The notes beneath the pieces were generated by a model. It saw only the letters and a list, made by a program, of their open reading frames with translations, did no database searches and had not been told where the DNA came from. From GCA-2728135 sp002728135 (GTDB lineage: Bacteria > Pseudomonadota > Alphaproteobacteria > UBA828), in assembly GCA_963997635.1 (NCBI GenBank), contig CAXEND010000004.1:1-64000 (forward strand): a DNA stretch of 64,000 bases. Direction: 5' to 3'. Shown one piece after another: positions 38,007 to 47,254 of this stretch; the first letter of the stretch is position 1, and each line of letters opens with the position of its first letter. A program made the translations under genes and the position numbers.

Positions 38007-39065
38007 TTACCTATGATCGATTGAAAATTGGTCAAGGTTAGCCGATCCACATAATAAATAAACACGACATGAACGTTCTGTTTTAACATTTATTGAAAAA
38101 GGCTTTTCCGAGAGAGCCTTTGATAATAATTCGTCACAATTAATTTCATAAACTTCTGTTCCGTGAGCAGGCAAATATAAATTATCGACTGTTTTTGGAG
38201 CTAAACCTGAAGGATATAATTCAAACGGGAGAGATATACTGACAGATTGTGGGCGATGAAAGGTATTAACTAAAACAAAAAACAGTCTTTGATCATTAGG
38301 TCTATTCTGAACAGTAAACCATGTGTCTCCTGGTCCAACATCACCTTGTGCATGAAGCGCACATGCACCCTTGGGAGCAAGTATCTCAAATTGTGGACGG
38401 ATTGTACCACGCATAGCTGGATAAACTGCATGAGTGTTTATATATGCGGCGCCAACAGTCAGGGGTTTTGAATCATATGTCAGGTGCTTGTCCAGTCGTA
38501 ATTTTAATTCATCACCTAACCCAACCAATAATTTTTTCTTACATATACAACGTCCTTTTTTATCCCTGATTTTCAGTGTCACTTTTATTGGTGCACTTTT
38601 GCGCTCACTAAATAGAAGGTCATGATTGGTAATTGTGAGCCACGTCTCTATAGAACTACCCTTGATAATTGGAATAAAGTTTGTTGGCGCCCATGCAATT
38701 GGAGGAGCTATAGAGTCAATTGCTTTATAGAACTGCTGCTTGATATTGATTGAACTTTTATTTTTAAGATTTAAACGATCAACTTCTTTTTCGTATTTTT
38801 TGTAGTTTTGTGACTTTGCCTTTACAAAAAAATATTCTAAATCAAGTAGGCAAGCAGTACAAGTATTACCAGCTTCAGTTTTAATAAGAATATCTCCAAA
38901 ACTTTGATCGTTAAGCTCTCTTACCATTCTTTCAAAGTCATTAAGTTTAAGATTAGCACAAGCACATATAATTTGTTCTGGATCACTTTTATTGTTTTCA
39001 GAATCAGCAACATGTTTGTTGTTAACAGATGTTTTATCAAAGATATTTTGGGAAGGGTCTTTCAT
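38007..39065 (-). CDS. Protein with N-terminal Bfd-like [2Fe-2S] motif and unknown C-terminal domain
   Basis: 352 residues. After a polar ~30-residue lead, Cys34 and Cys36 (CAC) are followed 32 residues later by Cys69 and Cys72 (CTAC). Spacing CxC-x32-CxxC is identical to that of E. coli bacterioferritin-associated ferredoxin, whose [2Fe-2S] cluster these four cysteines bind. The remaining ~270 residues are soluble, beta-rich and of unknown fold, with weak similarity to the next gene. Nothing in the Pse/Leg pathways is known to need such a domain. Cytoplasmic by sequence. Confidence 0.65.
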   Translation of the reverse strand: MKDPSQNIFDKTSVNNKHVADSENNKSDPEQIICACANLKLNDFERMVRELNDQSFGDILIKTEAGNTCTACLLDLEYFFVKAKSQNYKKYEKEVDRLNLKNKSSINIKQQFYKAIDSIAPPIAWAPTNFIPIIKGSSIETWLTITNHDLLFSERKSAPIKVTLKIRDKKGRCICKKKLLVGLGDELKLRLDKHLTYDSKPLTVGAAYINTHAVYPAMRGTIRPQFEILAPKGACALHAQGDVGPGDTWFTVQNRPNDQRLFFVLVNTFHRPQSVSISLPFELYPSGLAPKTVDNLYLPAHGTEVYEINCDELLSKALSEKPFSINVKTERSCRVYLLCGSANLDQFSIDHR

Positions 39066-39095
39066 AAATATTCTATCATTAATTCTTTTAGTTAT

Positions 39096-39785
39096 TCATT
39101 CAGGGTTATTTTCTAAATAACTCTCAAGTAGCTCTGCCATTTTCCAATCATAGCTGGTATCAATATCTATAGATCTTAATGGGTCAGTAACCAATGGGTG
39201 AATTGGTTCCGCAAACAAACTGTGCTCTCTCCTTAGAGCTTTAGTACGAGTAAGATATATTGCACCATTTGGGATATAAAAAGGTTTACTATCTTTTTCG
39301 CAAATTTTTACTGCATGACCAGACATAGATAAGTTATAAATCTCGCTTGATGAAATCTCCATAGCTGACATTGAAATTACACTCTCTATGTCTTCTCGAC
39401 TTTTTAAACATTCTAAAGCCTCTATGAGCATTTTTTTACTTCTGAATGGAGAAGTAGGCTGCAATAGCATAACTTTATCGGGATCATGACCGTTTTTATT
39501 TTTAAACCAATCAAGTGCATGAATAACAACATCGATAGTTGGAGATTTGTCTTCTGAAATATTTTCTGGTCTAAAAAATGGCACTTGCATTCCTTCTTTA
39601 AGGCCTTCCTCAGCAATTAATTTACTATCAGTAGACAGAATAACGGGAGCATCTATTCCCGATCTATTTACAACATCTGCTACCCTCTTAATTAACGAAC
39701 ATCCACCTAGCTCACGCAAATTTTTATTGGGCAAGCGCTTAGATCCACCTCGTGCTGGAACTAATATCATTAACGGTATATTCAT
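39096..39785 (-). CDS. legF: CMP-legionaminic acid synthetase (NeuA/LegF family)
   Basis: 229 residues. LVPARGGSKRLPNKNLRELGG is the CTP-binding N-terminus of CMP-nonulosonate synthetases. Later QPTSPFRSKKMLIEAL and DIDTSYDWKMAELL match the family. Assigned to Leg because it sits within the leg module and a separate pseF exists at 27345-28058; NeuAc specificity cannot be excluded from sequence. Its start overlaps the amidotransferase stop by one base. Confidence 0.82.
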   Translation of the reverse strand: MNIPLMILVPARGGSKRLPNKNLRELGGCSLIKRVADVVNRSGIDAPVILSTDSKLIAEEGLKEGMQVPFFRPENISEDKSPTIDVVIHALDWFKNKNGHDPDKVMLLQPTSPFRSKKMLIEALECLKSREDIESVISMSAMEISSSEIYNLSMSGHAVKICEKDSKPFYIPNGAIYLTRTKALRREHSLFAEPIHPLVTDPLRSIDIDTSYDWKMAELLESYLENNPE

Positions 39786-41089
39786 TAAATTTCTGACTCT
39801 TTAGAATTATCTTGCACTCGGTTTCTTAGTTGCCAACCAGTTTCTACCTTTTTCCATAAATGTGGAGATCGAAAACTATCTGCAATTTCAAAAAACTCAT
39901 TTCTGTCCATATTAAGATACTCTAAAAATTCAGGAAAATACTTTTCTGGAAATTCTTCATCATACCTATGTACAAGAGATACTCCCTCCTCTCGTTCTAT
40001 ATGATCATTCCTGATTTCCTGGCTAGCATCATAAGTTGCCCTGCCAATCCCAAACTTTACCAATGTTGTCCAATAGTGATATGGATCTGTCTTATCATCT
40101 ATAGAATTGTATTTAGAGTATGTGCCCTCAGTTCTATCTTCATTTGCTAAAAAGCCTATATGCTCTGATGCATAATAATAACATTCCTGCGGAATCCAAT
40201 TCAGGTAGAATCCCAAATAATGAACCTCAATTCCAGCACCTATAAGGTCATCTAAATCAGAAGGCATGTATGGTTCTATTTGACCTTTTTCTATGCCAAA
40301 ATTCGGTAAATCACCCATAGGCACACCACCAAAATAAAGGTCTTTCGTACTTTCCGATTGTAAGGCAAAATACGATGTGTGACGCTCTGCAATTTTATTG
40401 TCATCAGCAGGGTTTCCATATTCTGCCTCATTCTCACCGTAAAAAACTAGTGGAATGCCCATTTTTATTGCCATCTTTGGAGCATAGTTTTTCTGTCCAA
40501 AAATAAATGGTTGAAACGGATGAAGAAGATTACGGTAAGCTAATTGGGTAAGCTTACGATGTATTTGTCCATCAGGAGTAAAAAGATAATTATCAAAACC
40601 TCCCTTATGAATCCACGCTTGATGATTGTGCCATCCAACGTCAGAATATAGATGCGGAGCCCATGTAACTGTTAAAGGATGCATGCCAAACTCACGCTTT
40701 AGGACTAAAGCGGCATATACAGAGTCTTTTCCGCCTGAACCAGGTACTAAACAGTCATACGATCCATTACGCGATCTATATTTTTCACATAGTTTTTTTA
40801 AAGCAGCACGACGTTCATCCCAGTCCACAATATTTCTTTTTCTCTCCGCAACTTTGCAAGCATCACAAATCCCCTCTGAGTCAAAGAAAATAGTTTCTTT
40901 TTTTGAATTTTTTGTATGTTTAAACTCAATACTCGAAGAAGGGCGCTGATTAGAAATGACGCATTTTTTACAAAAGACTACTTTTCCAGGGAGTCCATAT
41001 TTTATTTCTAAATTACCTTCATTTGGATCATGTAAAAAGCGTCTTCCATCATCCAAAACTAATTCTTTAGTTTCCATATTGTCCTTCAT
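39785..41089 (-). CDS. N-acetyl sugar amidotransferase (WbpG/PseA/LegA type)
   Basis: 434 residues. CKKCVISNQRP and CDACKV provide paired cysteines, and the PP-loop SGGKDSVYAALVL binds ATP. QKNYAPKMAIKMGIPLVFYGENEAEYG is typical. The family uses ammonia delivered by a HisH/HisF-like pair to turn a sugar N-acetyl group into an acetamidino group. Those partners are the next two genes upstream. A second ATG at 41077 has AAGGA four bases before it and may be the true start, shortening the protein by four residues. Confidence 0.87.
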   Translation of the reverse strand: MKDNMETKELVLDDGRRFLHDPNEGNLEIKYGLPGKVVFCKKCVISNQRPSSSIEFKHTKNSKKETIFFDSEGICDACKVAERKRNIVDWDERRAALKKLCEKYRSRNGSYDCLVPGSGGKDSVYAALVLKREFGMHPLTVTWAPHLYSDVGWHNHQAWIHKGGFDNYLFTPDGQIHRKLTQLAYRNLLHPFQPFIFGQKNYAPKMAIKMGIPLVFYGENEAEYGNPADDNKIAERHTSYFALQSESTKDLYFGGVPMGDLPNFGIEKGQIEPYMPSDLDDLIGAGIEVHYLGFYLNWIPQECYYYASEHIGFLANEDRTEGTYSKYNSIDDKTDPYHYWTTLVKFGIGRATYDASQEIRNDHIEREEGVSLVHRYDEEFPEKYFPEFLEYLNMDRNEFFEIADSFRSPHLWKKVETGWQLRNRVQDNSKESEI

Positions 41090-41091
41090 TT

Positions 41092-41721
41092 TTAAAATTC
41101 TTCTTCTATAAAATTTGCTATTAACTTCAAACCAGAGGCTCCACTTTTCTCTGGATGAAATTGAACGCCTAAAATTTTTCTAGACTGAATTGCTACAGGA
41201 ACATCTAAACCATTGATATTAGTTGTAGCTGCAATATTTTTTGAATGTTTAACCGAAGGTGCATAAGAATGTACAAAATACATCCAATCATCTGAGTTCA
41301 AACAACCTAACAAAGGGGCATGAGATTTTATAGATAAAGCTCTCCATCCCACATTGGGAATTCTAACTCTGGACTTAGATTTATGTTTGATATTTGGGAG
41401 ACGAACTGTTTTACCGGGAATTAATCCCAACCCTGCGTGCTCACCAAATTCCTCACTTTTTTCTAATAATATTTGACATCCAACACAAATTCCTAGCAAA
41501 GGTATTCCATTTTCTACAGCTGAGTGGATTGGCTCTATGAGATTTCGATCCTTTAATCGATCCATTGCATCACCAAATGCCCCAACACCAGGTAAGAATA
41601 GCCTACTTGCTGAAAGGATTTTATCTGGATTATCAGTTACAAGATAGGGTTTATTCAGCGTCTTCAAAGCTTGGCTTAAACTGAACAGATTTCCTCTCCC
41701 ATAATCAATAATAACTATCAT
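41092..41721 (-). CDS. hisH: HisH-like glutamine amidotransferase subunit for sugar amidation
   Basis: 209 residues, class I glutaminase. Nucleophile cysteine in LGICVGCQ, and the His-Glu pair in GVQFHPEKSG. IDYGRGNLFSLSQAL at the start is the HisH pattern. No other histidine gene is nearby; the gene lies between the amidotransferase (2-base gap) and the HisF-like gene (4-base overlap), so it should feed ammonia into sugar modification, as WbpH/PtmG-associated homologues do. Confidence 0.85.
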   Translation of the reverse strand: MIVIIDYGRGNLFSLSQALKTLNKPYLVTDNPDKILSASRLFLPGVGAFGDAMDRLKDRNLIEPIHSAVENGIPLLGICVGCQILLEKSEEFGEHAGLGLIPGKTVRLPNIKHKSKSRVRIPNVGWRALSIKSHAPLLGCLNSDDWMYFVHSYAPSVKHSKNIAATTNINGLDVPVAIQSRKILGVQFHPEKSGASGLKLIANFIEEEF

Positions 41722-42488
41722 GGATTGATCTCTGGTCTTGTTATAATATCTGATTCTTTTAGTGCTCTGCGAAGTTCTATTGGTGAACTATGACCATAAT
41801 GAAATAAACTTGCACAAGCGACTGCATCTAAATCGTCTTTTTTTACCGCGTCTATAATATCATCAGGACTACCTGCACCACCACAACCTATAACTGGTAT
41901 TTCAACTAGGCTCCTTACTTGTCTAAATAGGTCATGATCAAACCCTCGTCGCGTTCCTTCAGAGTCTACTGATGTTAATAATATTTCTCCAGCCCCAAGT
42001 TTTTCTACTTCAATCACCCAATCTAAAACATTAACACCGGTACACTCTCTGCCATTATCTGTTAAGGCTTCCCAATTTTCATTCCCTCTTTTTTTTGCTT
42101 CAACAGATATTACAATGCATTGACTGCCAAAAACCCTGGCAGCCTGATGGATAAATGATGGATTTGCAATTGCCGCTGTATTGATTGCAACCTTATCAGC
42201 TCCAGAATGTAGTGCGGATAAAATATCTTCAACAGAACGAATCCCTCCACCTACAGTCAATGGCACAAAAATCTCTCGTGCAGCTTCCTCAACTACGGGC
42301 AAAATATTATTGCGCCCGTATAGAGAGGCGACACTATCCATATAGATAATCTCATCTATACCATTCTCGTAATAGCCTCTGGCCATTGGCCCAGGTTGAC
42401 CAACAACTCTAAGACCTTCAAGGTGAATCCCTTTTATTACGTTGTTACTTTTTATGTCAAGCCGCGCAATTAAACGGGGTGCTAACAA
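41718..42488 (-). CDS. hisF: HisF-like (WbuZ-type) ammonia-channelling barrel
   Basis: 256 residues, TIM barrel. The HisF start is altered: RLDIKSNNVIKG keeps the catalytic aspartate equivalent to Asp11 of Thermotoga HisF, but the second one (Asp130, in VAIDAKR) is Glu here (ISVEAKK). The rest (LTVGGGIRSVEDI, LLTSVDSEGTRRGFD, VIGCGGAG) is conserved. This fits the polysaccharide-cluster paralogues rather than the imidazole-glycerol-phosphate cyclase of histidine synthesis. Overlaps hisH by four bases. Confidence 0.85.
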   Translation of the reverse strand: MLAPRLIARLDIKSNNVIKGIHLEGLRVVGQPGPMARGYYENGIDEIIYMDSVASLYGRNNILPVVEEAAREIFVPLTVGGGIRSVEDILSALHSGADKVAINTAAIANPSFIHQAARVFGSQCIVISVEAKKRGNENWEALTDNGRECTGVNVLDWVIEVEKLGAGEILLTSVDSEGTRRGFDHDLFRQVRSLVEIPVIGCGGAGSPDDIIDAVKKDDLDAVACASLFHYGHSSPIELRRALKESDIITRPEINP

Positions 42489-42558
42489 CTTATTTCCTTG
42501 TGAAAGTTATTTAGTTTTCAGAGGTTCTGCTTAAAATAAAGATAACAAACAGAGTATT

Positions 42559-43494
42559 TTATTTTTTTGATAAGACCTTAGATAATTTCTCTTGATACTT
42601 TGATACAAGATCTTGACGAACAAATATAGCATCTCCAGAATAATGTTTATATCCAGGATAATGTTCCCATTCAGCAATCAAATTGTAGCCAGATTTTTCC
42701 ATTATTGAAATAATTTTACGTTGATTTTCATGACCATTTAACTCAATAGCCCATGAATGCACACATCCATCTTCAAGTAATTTTTTTGCACCCATCAAAA
42801 CATGGTTCTCAAATCCATCAACATCAATTTTAATATGTGTAGGCTTTGGCAAGTCAAGTTCCCAGTGCATTCCATCAAGAGAAACAGACATAATCCATTG
42901 ATGACATAAGATTGGCTGATCCTGCCTACCACCCCTGTCATAATCTTCTGGCTTTCCAACTGAATTTCGATTTACACCTGGAATTGGACCATGGTGCATA
43001 TATAATTTTCTATGTCCCATATCAGAATCACAACCAGCTTGAAGAACTTCAAAATTATCCTTTTTTGATTCTCCTTGAAGCACAATTGTTTTCAGAATTG
43101 TTTCGATGCTTGGAGTGAATGGTTCAACAAATACTATTTTACTTCCCCATAGATGATTTACTAGAAACCCCTCTAGCCCGTTTGAGGACCCAATATCATA
43201 CAATACACTACAATCATCAATACTGTTCATCCATAAATAAACCACATCATCTCTATCATGCCTTCCAAACTGATAGTAACGCCTGAACTGTCTATAAGAT
43301 CTTACAGTCACACCTAATGGTTTATTATTAAAGGTTCTTATCGCTACCCACTCTCCGATTTTTTTATCGAAATATAAGCGTCCTTTATGTTGTATTTTAA
43401 ATCCAATGTAATCACGAACTTTGTGCCAATATGGCCTAAGAAAATAGCTGATTGGTTTAGGCAATGATTTACCTATTAGACTTGCAAATGTCAT
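42559..43494 (-). CDS. FkbM-family methyltransferase
   Basis: 311 residues. VLYDIGSSNGLEGFLVN gives the SAM-binding glycine motif, followed by VFVEPFTPSIETI. HIKIDVDGFENHVLMGAKKLL is the FkbM signature near the C-terminus. Overlaps the dioxygenase gene by four bases and is separated from hisF by 70 bases with no strong hairpin. Likely O-methylates a glycan hydroxyl. Confidence 0.85.
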   Translation of the reverse strand: MTFASLIGKSLPKPISYFLRPYWHKVRDYIGFKIQHKGRLYFDKKIGEWVAIRTFNNKPLGVTVRSYRQFRRYYQFGRHDRDDVVYLWMNSIDDCSVLYDIGSSNGLEGFLVNHLWGSKIVFVEPFTPSIETILKTIVLQGESKKDNFEVLQAGCDSDMGHRKLYMHHGPIPGVNRNSVGKPEDYDRGGRQDQPILCHQWIMSVSLDGMHWELDLPKPTHIKIDVDGFENHVLMGAKKLLEDGCVHSWAIELNGHENQRKIISIMEKSGYNLIAEWEHYPGYKHYSGDAIFVRQDLVSKYQEKLSKVLSKK

Positions 43495-44483
43495 TTTAAA
43501 AGACGGGCCTTAAGTTTCATTTTTAAATGTTTTGCGTAAAACGCATTATCTATAAGAAATTTTATGATTCTGAAAGAGTTAGTTTTGCTTATTTTTGACC
43601 ATTTATAATTATCAAACGGTATAGTGAAGGTTGCTCCTGAGGCCCCTAGAATACGCAATTGTTTTTCACTTAATCCTCCTATGTCACAACTCCATATAGG
43701 AAGCGGGGTAACTTGGTTATAACCAAGGATATCTGTTCTGAAATAATCAACCAAAATTACAGTTCTATCTTTTTTTGATGGGTGATCTGGGCCATGAAAC
43801 CCTCTATCATCAAAAATAATTATGTCCCCTTTTTTCCCGTCTAGACGAACTTTTCTAGCAATAATTTCTTTTTTCATGTTGTCTGGATATTCAGCAAGTC
43901 TCTGTCCATATGGTGCACCTAATTTATGAGTTCCTATACAGTAGGTAAAAGCTCCTTCAGAAGTATCGTGAAGGTAAATTGCAGCACCAACTCCTAGGGG
44001 TTTTTGCATGAGACTCTCAGTTATAGGAGATTTTTCACCTATTGATTTTCTCCAGCCAACTGCAAAATCAGAATGCAAGGGAAAATAGATATAATTTAAC
44101 CCTTGATCGGCCTTCAAATTAGTCTCCGCCAAAATACATTCAGCACCCATGTATGACTCTACTAGGTTAATAATATGTTCATTAGCAATAAGATCGTATA
44201 CTGGGGAGCCTAGAAGTGTTGGTAGCAAAACTTTTTTTTGGTAATCTGCACGAAAATATCCCCAAACCCCTGCCACAGAAGGCTGTGATAAAAATTCTTC
44301 TGCCCTCATTACAACTTGATTAACAGAATCATCAGGAAGAACACCTCTTAGGATAACAACGCCTTCGTTATTAAGAACTTGAATGGCCTTTTGGATATCT
44401 GGCTTAGCCCCTTCAATTATATACCTTTCGGGCAAAATATCCTTTGTAATATCAGTATCTTTCATCAATAAATCTTTGTTCAT
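43491..44483 (-). CDS. Phytanoyl-CoA dioxygenase (PhyH)-family protein
   Basis: 330 residues, cupin fold. The Fe(II) ligands are visible in PLHSDFAVGW (HxD) and in IFDDRGFHGPDH (distal His), with an Arg in KKDRTVILVDYF that would hold 2-oxoglutarate. The family hydroxylates diverse small molecules. The preceding segment with EGVVILRGVLPDDSV is the usual N-terminal entry. Coupled to the FkbM gene by a 4-base overlap: a hydroxylation followed by O-methylation of a glycan or lipid is plausible but unproven. Confidence 0.8.
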   Translation of the reverse strand: MNKDLLMKDTDITKDILPERYIIEGAKPDIQKAIQVLNNEGVVILRGVLPDDSVNQVVMRAEEFLSQPSVAGVWGYFRADYQKKVLLPTLLGSPVYDLIANEHIINLVESYMGAECILAETNLKADQGLNYIYFPLHSDFAVGWRKSIGEKSPITESLMQKPLGVGAAIYLHDTSEGAFTYCIGTHKLGAPYGQRLAEYPDNMKKEIIARKVRLDGKKGDIIIFDDRGFHGPDHPSKKDRTVILVDYFRTDILGYNQVTPLPIWSCDIGGLSEKQLRILGASGATFTIPFDNYKWSKISKTNSFRIIKFLIDNAFYAKHLKMKLKARLLK

Positions 44484-44606
44484 ATAATTTTAAAAGCTGA
44501 TACATTTTTATTTGCAGGCAAACTTTTCCGTATGAAAATTCTTATACTAATAAAAACTTTGACCTTAATTATTAAGCAATAAACCAGAGTTTTTTTGGAT
44601 TGGTTA

Positions 44607-46046
44607 TCAAATCTTTTTTAATGTATTTGATAATGATTCGAATAGAGCCTTCCCAAGGCTTTCCATATTAGAATAATCATCAGGATCTACTGTTAAATCA
44701 TGCATTGCAGCTAGCATAAATTCGCCTTCTTGAGCAAAGCCTCTTCTGTCTTCTTTTCCAAAAGAAAGAAGTGTTCTTAGGTTTTTTTTTACATCTGAGA
44801 AATTTGTTGAAACAATCACATGTGGTAAATATCCAAAAAATAAAGAAGGGCTAAATGCTAAAACAGGAATCCCAAAAGAGGCTGCCTCAAAAGCACTTCT
44901 TCCTAACAGAGAAACTACAGCACGTGCATTTTTGATTATTGGCAGACCAAATTCACTGGGGTCTATTAATATAACATTAGGCATAGTATCCATCATCCTG
45001 TAAAAACTCTGATCCCGATACCCAAGTGCAGGTACATGATCTTTAACAGCAAGATAAGTTCCTACAGGGAGCTCTTTTGATACTTGTTGAATAATAGAAA
45101 TCTGATCAAAAAATTCTGGGGTTTGTGCTGACAAAAGAACCTCTGGTTCCATTTGGAGGGCTAAAAATACATATGGCCTCTTAGATTCAATAAGAGTATC
45201 TAGTTTTACTCCATTTCTACTTAACATTTTGTATATTGATCTACGTTTAAAATTAAACTTTATATGTCTCCATGGGCTGTAACCGAATTTTGTAACTTTG
45301 TCATACCGCCTAAGATGCCAATAGATTGTTCTTATAACTATTATAATAGCTGTCTTTATCAAAGAGGATAATTTTATTCCTGATTTGAAATTATTCCTTA
45401 TTTGAAGGTGAAAAGGAGGGGGCTGTAGAATTTCGGATGAATGACTTCGACCTTCTTTTTTTACCTGATTATGTTGCTCCTTTAACCAATTAACGTTTAC
45501 TTTCATTCCATCACGCCAAATCAACCTATCATGCAAAAAAGAGTAGCCCAAACATCTAGTAATAATATTTAAACTTTTTGCAATATCACAAACTACACGT
45601 CTACCATTAAGAGCAAATGTAATTTGATGCTGCATAAAGATTTTTTCAACACCCTCATAAATCGCTACAAATTGGCTTATCCACTCTTCATAATCTTGAT
45701 TAGTTTCAACTCGTGTATAGGGAAAAGTAGTGCATCCAGTAAAATAAAGACGTCTGTCCGCTAGATTATAGTGCATGATTGTTTCGTAACGATCCTCAAT
45801 TTCCTGAGCTTTAACCCATAAATTTTTGTCTTCAGTAGAGCGTAATTCCAACATTTCAGAAACACTATATACCGCCTCAAAATTTCCTGTCTTCATTAAT
45901 GGAACTACATCCTGAGCAAAGCGAACTAGACCGATTATTTTTACACCATCATTTTTCTTAATTAGTTCAAGCATCGGCATCATAAATTTTCGTTCATCAC
46001 CAATAGCTTCAAAAAGAATAGAGTCTCCCATCTTTAAATTTAACAT
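44607..46046 (-). CDS. GT-B-like surface carbohydrate biosynthesis protein
   Basis: 479 residues. The C-terminal ~200 residues contain YVFLALQMEPEV, GTYLAVKDHVPAL and LLGRSAFEAASFGIPVLAF, the pattern of KpsC/KpsS-like and related capsule synthesis proteins (GT-B). The N-terminal ~250 residues match no motif I know. It lies between legG and the dioxygenase, so it is the best candidate in the window for the transferase that attaches legionaminic or pseudaminic acid. Donor and acceptor unproven. The 123-base gap after it has no convincing terminator. Confidence 0.62.
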   Translation of the reverse strand: MLNLKMGDSILFEAIGDERKFMMPMLELIKKNDGVKIIGLVRFAQDVVPLMKTGNFEAVYSVSEMLELRSTEDKNLWVKAQEIEDRYETIMHYNLADRRLYFTGCTTFPYTRVETNQDYEEWISQFVAIYEGVEKIFMQHQITFALNGRRVVCDIAKSLNIITRCLGYSFLHDRLIWRDGMKVNVNWLKEQHNQVKKEGRSHSSEILQPPPFHLQIRNNFKSGIKLSSLIKTAIIIVIRTIYWHLRRYDKVTKFGYSPWRHIKFNFKRRSIYKMLSRNGVKLDTLIESKRPYVFLALQMEPEVLLSAQTPEFFDQISIIQQVSKELPVGTYLAVKDHVPALGYRDQSFYRMMDTMPNVILIDPSEFGLPIIKNARAVVSLLGRSAFEAASFGIPVLAFSPSLFFGYLPHVIVSTNFSDVKKNLRTLLSFGKEDRRGFAQEGEFMLAAMHDLTVDPDDYSNMESLGKALFESLSNTLKKI

Positions 46047-46101
46047 TTTTTTCTCGGTCTGAATAAACTGTACGAAATTATACTGATATTAGTTAGGCTA
46101 T

Positions 46102-47253
46102 TCATTTCAATTCCCATGGGTTTGTGTAGGTATGTATATCATAAGAGAATTTTTTGAATAATAAGTTTTCATGGTCATAGTGATTGGTTAATACTTTTGC
46201 AACACGGTCACCAGAATAACCATCTCCATATATAAAATTGGCATCAAACTTGGCTGGTATCGAAGCTAATTTTTTAACTATATCTTCCGTCGTAGAAGAT
46301 ACATGAGAAACATTTATTCCATATTGACGTCCATCTTGGCGTCCACCAACATTGATAACTGGTAGTCCAAATATACCTGCTTCAACTATTCCACTTGATG
46401 AATTTCCGACCATTACAGATGCATGGCGCATCACGTTAGCATATAAATTGTTTCCGAGATTTTCGATAAATACTGTGTCGCGATTCTCATTTACAAATTT
46501 AATTATAAGGTCTCTAATTTTTTTTGAGCCAGGATCAGCATTAGGTGCCGTAACTATATTAGGGGCTGGTGATTTTTTAAGTGCAGAAAATACTGCCTGA
46601 GCTGTTGCTAATGGATTTAATGAATTTGTTTCAGGATGAACCGTAATAAGACGTAGGCCCGATATAGATTTCAAACCAATTGATTTAGCAATTTCTTTGG
46701 CATCAAGTAGCTCAGCATTTATCAATGTATCTAAACCTGGTGCTCCAGTTACGTGAATACGCCAACTTTCCTCTCCCATCTTAGAAATAACAGATGCAGT
46801 AACTAGGTTTGAGGTGCAATGGAGATGCGACAACTTAGTGATTGCATGTCTAAGTCTTTCATCTATAGCACCATAGGAGAATTCTCCTCCATGCAAATGA
46901 ACAAGCGGAATATTAAGACAGCTAGCCCCTAGAACTGCAGCCATCATATCAATGCGATCACCAACTATTAGAATACGATCAGGCTTAATTCGAGAAGTTA
47001 AGGTCACCACATCAGCTGTAATAGATCCAAGTGAAGATCCTAAATCTTTATTTGTTTGACCTTGGATACTAGCACCACAAAGGTGCTTGATACTTCGCGG
47101 GGGCAATTCAATATCGTTTGAAACTAAATTATTATTATGTGCCCCCGTAAGTATTACGTGTAACTCGTGTTCTAAGTTTTTAGAAAGAGAGTTCCAAACT
47201 GGTGTTAAAATGCCAATGTCTGATCTGCCACAAGACACACTCAAAATTCGCAT
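46102..47253 (-). CDS. legG: GDP/UDP-N,N'-diacetylbacillosamine 2-epimerase (hydrolysing)
   Basis: 383 residues, NeuC/LegG family. HLHGGEFSYGAIDERLRHAITKLSHLH is broken here into its two halves HLHGGEFSYGAIDE and RHAITKLSHLH, both diagnostic. GNSSSGIVEAGIFGLPVINVG closes the active site. The enzyme removes the nucleotide and epimerises C2 to give 2,4-diacetamido-2,4,6-trideoxymannose. One base downstream of legI. Confidence 0.9.
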   Translation of the reverse strand: MRILSVSCGRSDIGILTPVWNSLSKNLEHELHVILTGAHNNNLVSNDIELPPRSIKHLCGASIQGQTNKDLGSSLGSITADVVTLTSRIKPDRILIVGDRIDMMAAVLGASCLNIPLVHLHGGEFSYGAIDERLRHAITKLSHLHCTSNLVTASVISKMGEESWRIHVTGAPGLDTLINAELLDAKEIAKSIGLKSISGLRLITVHPETNSLNPLATAQAVFSALKKSPAPNIVTAPNADPGSKKIRDLIIKFVNENRDTVFIENLGNNLYANVMRHASVMVGNSSSGIVEAGIFGLPVINVGGRQDGRQYGINVSHVSSTTEDIVKKLASIPAKFDANFIYGDGYSGDRVAKVLTNHYDHENLLFKKFSYDIHTYTNPWELK

Positions 47254-47254
47254 A

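Noticed and set aside
41092..42488. HisH/HisF as histidine biosynthesis genes
   Set aside because: No other his gene nearby, coupling to a sugar amidotransferase, and an Asp-to-Glu change in the HisF catalytic site.
44484..44606. AACCA/TGGTT hairpin as a terminator between the GT-B gene and the dioxygenase gene
   Set aside because: Five-base stem, long loop and no T tract on the transcribed strand.
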